Positions 59,561 through 64,000 of a stretch of 64,000 bases of DNA are shown piece after piece. This DNA is from an uncultured Bacteroidota bacterium. Lineage in GTDB: Bacteria; Bacteroidota; Bacteroidia; Chitinophagales; Chitinophagaceae. The translations under genes were made by a program, and so were the position numbers. The stretch lies in assembly GCA_903904855.1 (NCBI GenBank), contig CAIVEH010000167.1, positions 62,001 through 126,000 of the forward strand, given 5' to 3'. The notes under the pieces were generated by a model. The model did not search any database. It saw only the letters and a program-made list of their open reading frames with translations, and had not been told where the DNA came from. How positions within the stretch are numbered: position 1 is the stretch's first letter; every line of letters starts with the position of its first letter.

Positions 59561-60787
59561 TTACTTAAACTGCAAAACTCTTGCCGGTTGAATCCGTCGA
59601 ATATATAACGTCGGTAACCACATACAAAATACACAAAGCACCAGGGTTGCGGCATCAATTAATCCTACCTGCCACCAGACAATCCTTATAGGTGCATAAT
59701 GCATATAGTATATATCCTCCGGCAATTTTATTATCCCATAATGCACCTGCAGCCAGCAAAGACCCAGAGCCAAGGCATTGCCCAGCAATATCCCCGCCAA
59801 CCCTATCAGTGCTGCAATACCCAGGAAAATGTTCCGGGTCTGATTAAACGGCATACCAAGTGCTTTTAGCAGGCCTATCATATTGGCCCTGTCCACCATC
59901 AGTATCAGCAATACAGCTCCCATATTGATTATGGACACCACAGCCATTATTACCAGCAGAATAACGCCATCCAGGCTTATTAATTGCAGCCAGTCGAAAA
60001 TGGATGAATAATTTTCAACGGTAGTATAGGCTTCCAGTGGCGGATAAATCAGGTTGTAATGTATGTATGCACCAACAGTATCGGCATATTGATTGTCTGT
60101 CAGGTCCACCTGGTAGCCATTTATACTGTCGGCAGGCCAGTTGTTGATACGCTGCAGCAGCCTCATATCGCATATCCCGAAATTTTTGTCTACCTCCTCC
60201 ATGCCGCTATGAAAGATGCCGCATACCCTTACCTTTCTTATCCGCAACGAGCTGTTTTCGTAAAAATCAAGCAATACCGAATCACCGGCATTTACATTCA
60301 GTAAATTGGCTGTTGTTGTAGAGAGAATTACTTGTTTGGAGTAGGAGGTATCGCTGAAATCAATCCAGTTGCCTGTGGTTGAGATCCCCTTCATAAAGTG
60401 GTAATCCTTATTTACGCCTTTCAGCGCCAATACTTCCATATTGCCATTGGCCTGCACCAGTACAGGTTTTTCAGTAAATGGGTATACATCAGTAACATGC
60501 GGTATCTTTCTGATAGAGTCGGCCAATCCCCGGCTGTGATAAACCGGCTCAGAATAGTTTAGTGCCGACGATTTTGTTTCATCAAACCGCACAACATGCA
60601 CATGTCCCATAAAACTGAATAACTTCTCGGTAACGGCGTATCTGAATCCCGTAACCACGGCTATCGAAACAATCATAACTGCCACGCTTAGCGCAGTAGC
60701 CACAATAGCAAGCCTTATCATAAACGAAGAGAATGTTCCCTTCTGCTTTGCAAGGTATCGCCGAGCTATAAAAAATGGCAGATTCAA
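59561..60787 (-). CDS. FtsX-like permease, LolC/LolE type
   Basis: The 408-residue protein has the LolC/E start NLPFFIARRYLAKQKGTFSS, a first membrane segment (about 25-47), a periplasmic MacB-type domain (about 48-270) and three C-terminal segments (about 275-400) with NMGAVLLILMVDRANMIGLL and KALGM, the typical FtsX-family cytoplasmic loop. In Proteobacteria this releases lipoproteins to LolA. The start codon is TTG (60785-60787): no in-frame ATG lies upstream before a stop, and the next one falls inside the first membrane segment. No LolD is adjacent. Confidence 0.88.
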   Translation of the reverse strand: MNLPFFIARRYLAKQKGTFSSFMIRLAIVATALSVAVMIVSIAVVTGFRYAVTEKLFSFMGHVHVVRFDETKSSALNYSEPVYHSRGLADSIRKIPHVTDVYPFTEKPVLVQANGNMEVLALKGVNKDYHFMKGISTTGNWIDFSDTSYSKQVILSTTTANLLNVNAGDSVLLDFYENSSLRIRKVRVCGIFHSGMEEVDKNFGICDMRLLQRINNWPADSINGYQVDLTDNQYADTVGAYIHYNLIYPPLEAYTTVENYSSIFDWLQLISLDGVILLVIMAVVSIINMGAVLLILMVDRANMIGLLKALGMPFNQTRNIFLGIAALIGLAGILLGNALALGLCWLQVHYGIIKLPEDIYYMHYAPIRIVWWQVGLIDAATLVLCVFCMWLPTLYIRRIQPARVLQFK

Positions 60788-60924
60788 ATTATATATGGAT
60801 TGAACTCAAAAGTAACCCATTTCCTGTTCCCATGCATACTGCCCAGGTCAGATAAACCATTCAGGAAAAGCAATACTCCGGAAAATTTATTGGCGAAGCT
60901 AATCAGGCAAAACTCTAAACGGCA

Positions 60925-60946
60925 AATTGCCAACTGTCAACTGTTA
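60925..60946. repeat. AACTGTCAACTG-type spacer repeat, copy 2
   Basis: AATTGCCAACTGTCAACTGTT directly precedes (on the plus strand) the stop codon of the LptA-like gene. It is a tandem of 7-8 base units CCAACTG/TCAACTG. Confidence 0.4.
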
Positions 60947-60947
60947 A

Positions 60948-61433
60948 TTACTTCCTCCCTGGCGGCGTAATGTTGCCCATACCTATGCGGTAAGCTTCGC
61001 GGCTCATATCCACCTCTACATTTTCAGAGCTTCCTATTACATTGCCGTTGAGCGCAGTAATATTTACGTTCTTGGTAACATTGCCCCTTTTGGTTTCCTT
61101 GTTGTAGTTGAGCTGTTCGCCCACAGTGGTAAAATAGATTGGATTGGAAATGGTAACATTATAGGCCTCTACAAGGCCGTCATTTTCAAATATTATGGCG
61201 CTGTCGCAAGTAATCTGGTTGTTGCCAATCTTGAACTGTACTGTACCCAGGTACTTTGTATTGTCTTTTTGTTTCTTTTTACCTTCTTTTTGTTCGGCAG
61301 GCACAGCTACCGTCTTGTCGGCATGAACGAGGTTCAGAATACCATCACTCTCTTTGTTTTCATCTTCTTTTTTATCGGTCTGGGCATTACTGAATAAGGG
61401 CAGTAATAATAATATAAATATGATCTTCTTCAT
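60948..61433 (-). CDS. LptA/OstA-like periplasmic protein
   Basis: The 161-residue precursor has a signal peptide (to about SNAQ, residue 18), a lysine/glutamate-rich linker (20-60) and an OstA-type domain (about 62-155): YLGTVQFKIGNNQITCDSAI, IFENDGLVEAYNVTISNPIY and repeated beta-jellyroll strands through VNITALNGNVIGSSENVEVD. OstA-like proteins bridge LPS across the periplasm. This one is short, with only one or two repeats. It may act in the Lpt pathway; it is not part of an lptB or lptC cluster. Confidence 0.75.
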   Translation of the reverse strand: MKKIIFILLLLPLFSNAQTDKKEDENKESDGILNLVHADKTVAVPAEQKEGKKKQKDNTKYLGTVQFKIGNNQITCDSAIIFENDGLVEAYNVTISNPIYFTTVGEQLNYNKETKRGNVTKNVNITALNGNVIGSSENVEVDMSREAYRIGMGNITPPGRK

Positions 61434-61535
61434 CTTGAAATTTTGCTAAAGATACAATGAAATTAAACTCACTAATCAGCTTATAATTTTTTTAACGCTT
61501 TGCCCTCACCTATCAACTTATCACTTATCTCCTTA

Positions 61536-61943
61536 TCAACTCTTATCAATAGATAATGATCCGGCACCCAGGAATATCAATCCGAAAAACACAAACATCA
61601 ATTCTATTGCTTCCGATGACTCTTTTATACCATTGCCGCTGGCAAACAAAGTAGCCACCGCCACAATAAAATTAATCACCATCAGCACACACACCAGCCG
61701 GAACCACAATCCTAGCACACAAAATATCCCCCCGATAGTCTCCGTAATGGCACACATAAACCCCCACATCACAGGTATAAAGTGGATATGCAGATGTCCC
61801 ATATTCTGCCCCAGCATCTCCCACTTGGCTATTCCACCGGTCAGCTTTGGCAATCCATGCAGAAACATCATTACCCCCAGTCCTGCCCGCAAAACCAGCA
61901 GCCCGAAGTTGCGGTAATTACCCAATTGTGAAAATAAAGCCAT
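61536..61943 (-). CDS. DoxX family membrane protein
   Basis: The 135-residue protein has four membrane segments and DoxX landmarks: RNFGLLVLRAGLGVMMFLHG (about 10-29), ITETIGGIFCVLGLWFRL (about 65-82) and the final FGLIFLGAGSLSIDK. Family members are small inner-membrane proteins, some linked to redox defence. Its last five codons lie inside a degenerate GATAAG-type tandem repeat that continues past the stop codon. Confidence 0.88.
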   Translation of the reverse strand: MALFSQLGNYRNFGLLVLRAGLGVMMFLHGLPKLTGGIAKWEMLGQNMGHLHIHFIPVMWGFMCAITETIGGIFCVLGLWFRLVCVLMVINFIVAVATLFASGNGIKESSEAIELMFVFFGLIFLGAGSLSIDKS

Positions 61944-62012
61944 GGCAGATTTTTATTGAGGGTAAAGATAATTGAAATGATGGAATTTGGAACAAACTCG
62001 CCAGGCAGGTTG

Positions 62013-62040
62013 AAACTGTAAACTGTGAATTGCCAACTAC
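62013..62040. repeat. AACTGTAAACTGTG-type spacer repeat, copy 3
   Basis: AAACTGTAAACTGTGAATTG followed by CCAACTAC lies just beyond the stop of the GT2 gene, like the copies at 42043-42070 and 60925-60946. Confidence 0.4.
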
Positions 62041-62044
62041 AAAA

Positions 62045-63109
62045 CTACCCCAGCTTCTTCGGTTTCCACCCAAGGTCCGAGAACTTCTTCCGCCTAAGCA
62101 GGAAATAATCCCACACTATGCTGCGCCGGTAAATTCCTTCTTCGTTGCGCCCCTTCGATAAACTCAGGGCGATCAGTTGCTTGTTCTCACGCCGGCGCTG
62201 CAGCCATTTGCCCAGGTCACGGTAAAAATGGAAATGAGCCTTGAGTATGGTTCCGGTTTGCTTGTATTCACCGGTCAGCAGCAGCCTCAGCCCTGCCACA
62301 CCATCCAGTATCAGCCTGAACGGGAAAAGCCACAGCAGCTTGCTGGTCTTTTCATTCTTTATCAGCAGTATCAGGTTATTCCGGAAGTTGTAATACAGCT
62401 TGGCAGGGCTGCCATAGCTTATCACACTGCCACCTACATGATACACCAGCGATTTGCCTATGTACCCAATCTTATAGCCTGCATTCTTCAGCCGCCAGCA
62501 TACATCCACCTCCTCCATATGGGCATAGAGGTCTTTGTCCAGTCCGCCTACTTTTTCATACAGGTCGGCGCGCACCATAAAGCACCCGCCTGAGGCCCAG
62601 AACACCTCTATATTATCGTCATACTGGCCCTTGTCTTTTTCTATATCAAAGAAGATACGCCCGCGGCAAAAGAGGTAACCCCAGTTGTCCATAAACCCGC
62701 CACCTGCGCCTGCATATTCAAAGCACTCCCTGTCTCTCCAGTAGCGTATTTTGGGCTGGCAGGCCGCCAGCATTTCGTCGCGCTCCATAGCAACGTGCAG
62801 CGGCGGAAACCATCCCTCCGTTACCTCAAAGTCGGCGCTGAGCAGCACAAAGTATTTGGCCTTTATCTGTTTCAGCCCTTCGTAATAGCCATTTGCAAAG
62901 CCATGGTTTACGGCTATCTGTAGCGTATGTATGCTCGGAAAGTTGGTTTGCACATAGCTCAGTGTATCGTCGGTCGACGCATTATCTACCACAATCACCT
63001 CATAGCCGGTATGGGCTTCGGCTACAATTTTTGGCAAAAAAAGTTCATGCCACTTAGTTCCGTTGTAGCTGAGTATTACAACGGCTGTATCCTTATGGCA
63101 TTCTATCAT
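62045..63109 (-). CDS. Family 2 glycosyltransferase
   Basis: The 354-residue protein is a GT-A glycosyltransferase: VVILSYNGTKWHELFLPKIV (about 10-29), VIVVDNASTDDTL (about 38), the DxD-like VLLSADFEVTEGW (about 89), and the acceptor-side EEVDVCWRLKNAGYKIGYIG (about 194-213). Related enzymes (rhamnosyl or N-acetylglucosaminyl transferases) act on surface glycans at the inner membrane. The C-terminal tail contains ENKQLIALSLSKGRNEEGIY, where the stretch LSLSKG is encoded by a palindromic repeat at 62147-62173. The repeat is in frame and does not break the gene. Confidence 0.88.
   Translation of the reverse strand: MIECHKDTAVVILSYNGTKWHELFLPKIVAEAHTGYEVIVVDNASTDDTLSYVQTNFPSIHTLQIAVNHGFANGYYEGLKQIKAKYFVLLSADFEVTEGWFPPLHVAMERDEMLAACQPKIRYWRDRECFEYAGAGGGFMDNWGYLFCRGRIFFDIEKDKGQYDDNIEVFWASGGCFMVRADLYEKVGGLDKDLYAHMEEVDVCWRLKNAGYKIGYIGKSLVYHVGGSVISYGSPAKLYYNFRNNLILLIKNEKTSKLLWLFPFRLILDGVAGLRLLLTGEYKQTGTILKAHFHFYRDLGKWLQRRRENKQLIALSLSKGRNEEGIYRRSIVWDYFLLRRKKFSDLGWKPKKLG
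62147..62173. repeat. Palindromic CCCTTCGATAAACTCAGGG repeat inside the GT2 gene
   Basis: The plus strand reads GCGCCCCTTCGATAAACTCA then GGGCGATC, a CGCCC/GGGCG stem around an AT-containing loop. It is a variant of the widely dispersed CCCTTCGACAAGCTCAGGG palindrome, which when translated yields the tell-tale LSLSKG peptide. Confidence 0.7.
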
Positions 63110-63128
63110 AGCGGGGTTGTGCTATTGA

Positions 63129-63347
63129 TTATTTATACTTGGGTTCGTAAAGAGTATTATCCGGCGCAGTTATTTTATCGTTGGGCTGGTAGTGGTGCTC
63201 ATACAGATTGTAGCATCCGGCCCAGGCAAAAATAAAAATGCCGAAGAAACTCAGTACAAATAAAAAACGCGATTTAGTAGGCTTATTCAGCTCTATATCA
63301 TGCGGATTGTCAATTTCAATTTCGTGATCGTTAGTATGGCTATCCAT
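63129..63347 (-). CDS. Small single-pass membrane protein
   Basis: From the ATG at 63347 the protein has 72 residues: a charged N-terminus (MDSHTNDHEIEIDNPHDIEL), one membrane segment (about 28-46, FLFVLSFFGIFIFAWAG) and a short outer tail. A farther ATG at 63398 would add 17 residues. It lies 19 bases upstream of the GT2 gene on the same strand and divergent from the sensor kinase. The family is unknown to me; accessory subunits of surface-glycan or respiratory complexes have such sizes. Confidence 0.5.
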   Translation of the reverse strand: MDSHTNDHEIEIDNPHDIELNKPTKSRFLFVLSFFGIFIFAWAGCYNLYEHHYQPNDKITAPDNTLYEPKYK

Positions 63348-63436
63348 GAAGTATTTTGATTTCCGGGGCAAAAATAATAGTAATTCCCTCAAAATCATAA
63401 TATTTTTACCGTTCCTTCGTTAATCGGGTTAGAATT

Positions 63437-64000
63437 ATGCGACAGTACCTGAATTGGAAAACTTATTTCTCTTTAATTGCGCTTTTTATTGTTGGCGCTT
63501 CACTCTATTATACCAATCAGTTGGCAGGCAAGCTGGCCGAAGAGGAAAAGAAAAAAGTGCTCGAAGTTGCCAATGCCATCAAAACACTCAGCAGCAGTAA
63601 ATCCAATCCCCAGGACTATGGATGCGCTTCAAATATTCTCTCTCAGAATACCACCATTCCCCTTATATATACCAACGATTCAGGCATAATACAGGGCTCC
63701 ATCAATATTGATACCATTCACTCACTTACCCCCAAGGATAAAATTGTTCAGGAAAAGCTGGATGAGTTCAAAAAAATACACCCCGAAATTGTTGTCGACT
63801 TTGGCACCGGCAAAAACTATGTTTATTATGGCGAGTCGTACCTGCTCACGCAGTTGCGGTATTTTCCATATGTTCAGCTCGCTATTATCCTTATCTTTCT
63901 GGCTGTAGTACTTTTTGCCTTAACCTCCGCCCACCGCAGCCTGCAAAACCAGGTGTGGGTCGGACTATCCAAAGAAACGGCCCACCAGCTCGGCACGCCG
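63437..64000 (+). CDS. Sensor histidine kinase, N-terminal part (cut by window edge)
   Basis: The frame is open from the ATG at 63437 to the last base (188 codons). It has a membrane segment (about 10-28), a periplasmic sensor domain of about 110 residues (29-143), a second membrane segment (about 146-166) and then VWVGLSKETAHQLGTP at the window end. That is the H-box with its phosphorylated histidine (about 184), in the HQLGTP form of Bacteroidota kinases. The dimerisation and ATPase domains are outside the window. Signal unknown. Confidence 0.88.
   Translation, partial: MRQYLNWKTYFSLIALFIVGASLYYTNQLAGKLAEEEKKKVLEVANAIKTLSSSKSNPQDYGCASNILSQNTTIPLIYTNDSGIIQGSINIDTIHSLTPKDKIVQEKLDEFKKIHPEIVVDFGTGKNYVYYGESYLLTQLRYFPYVQLAIILIFLAVVLFALTSAHRSLQNQVWVGLSKETAHQLGTP

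Noticed and set aside
1-64000. CRISPR array
   Set aside because: No set of regularly spaced identical repeats of 25-40 bases was found; the repeated palindromes at 19944-20031 are only two copies and belong to a RAYT.

Overview
The window reads as a chromosomal piece of a Bacteroidota bacterium, most likely in or near the Chitinophagaceae. The evidence is type IX secretion (GldN-family) proteins, a TonB-dependent receptor with an N-terminal carboxypeptidase-regulatory-like domain, DUF3857 and DUF6364 proteins, PolA-like and RteC-like mobile-element genes typical of the phylum, and several upstream elements matching the Bacteroidota -7 box TAnnTTTG. All assignments are by reading the sequence; nothing was searched against a database.

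Positions 1-470 are the right end of an IS256-family insertion sequence. Positions 722 to about 11,000 form a leftward-transcribed integrative element: tyrosine integrase, RteC-like protein, excisionase-like HTH protein with its own palindromic operator, two related VRR-NUC-like proteins separated by GC-rich hairpins, a D5/P4-type SF3 helicase, two unknown proteins, a compact family-A DNA-polymerase-like protein, a winged-helix protein and a DUF6876 protein. It has no visible capsid or conjugation genes and may continue left of the window. The chromosome resumes with hup (HU) and tRNA-Cys.

Positions 12-24 kb hold an erythromycin-esterase-like protein flanked by diverged copies of a ~100 bp repeat, then an eight-gene rightward operon containing three GldN-like proteins, an ECF sigma factor, its probable membrane anti-sigma partner and three secreted proteins. 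After it come a REP-associated transposase (RAYT) with a REP pair, and two DUF3857 proteins of which only one keeps a transglutaminase triad. Positions 24-38 kb carry a TMTC-like TPR membrane protein, a PIN toxin-antitoxin pair, an OmpH/Skp lipoprotein, an APC permease, a heptose-7-phosphate kinase, a vWA-PP2C-kinase triad (YegL/YegK/YegI or TerY-P type) and a giant GH18-deacetylase-glycosyltransferase fusion.

Positions 38-51 kb are mostly housekeeping: trhO, a TIGR01777 epimerase, a DUF6580 membrane protein, fabH, fabG, an acyltransferase, an ABC exporter pair, a toxin-antitoxin-like pair beside a nonsense-mutated DUF2019 gene, and a methionine locus (SAM-I riboswitch, terminator, MITE-like inverted repeat, metB-type enzyme, homoserine dehydrogenase). 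Positions 51-64 kb hold a TonB receptor, a Crp/Fnr regulator, a PIN gene broken by an in-frame TAG with its antitoxin, an ABC-2 exporter, a FemAB-like protein, a LolC/E-like permease, an LptA/OstA-like protein, DoxX, a GT2 glycosyltransferase carrying a translated palindromic repeat, and the start of a sensor histidine kinase cut by the window edge.

The most notable candidates for less-described biology are the GldN-like/ECF-sigma operon (13.4-19.2 kb), the replication module of the integrative element (2.4-8.6 kb), the vWA/PP2C/kinase triad (30.8-34.2 kb) and the foldback element between the SAM riboswitch and metB (48.36-48.52 kb).
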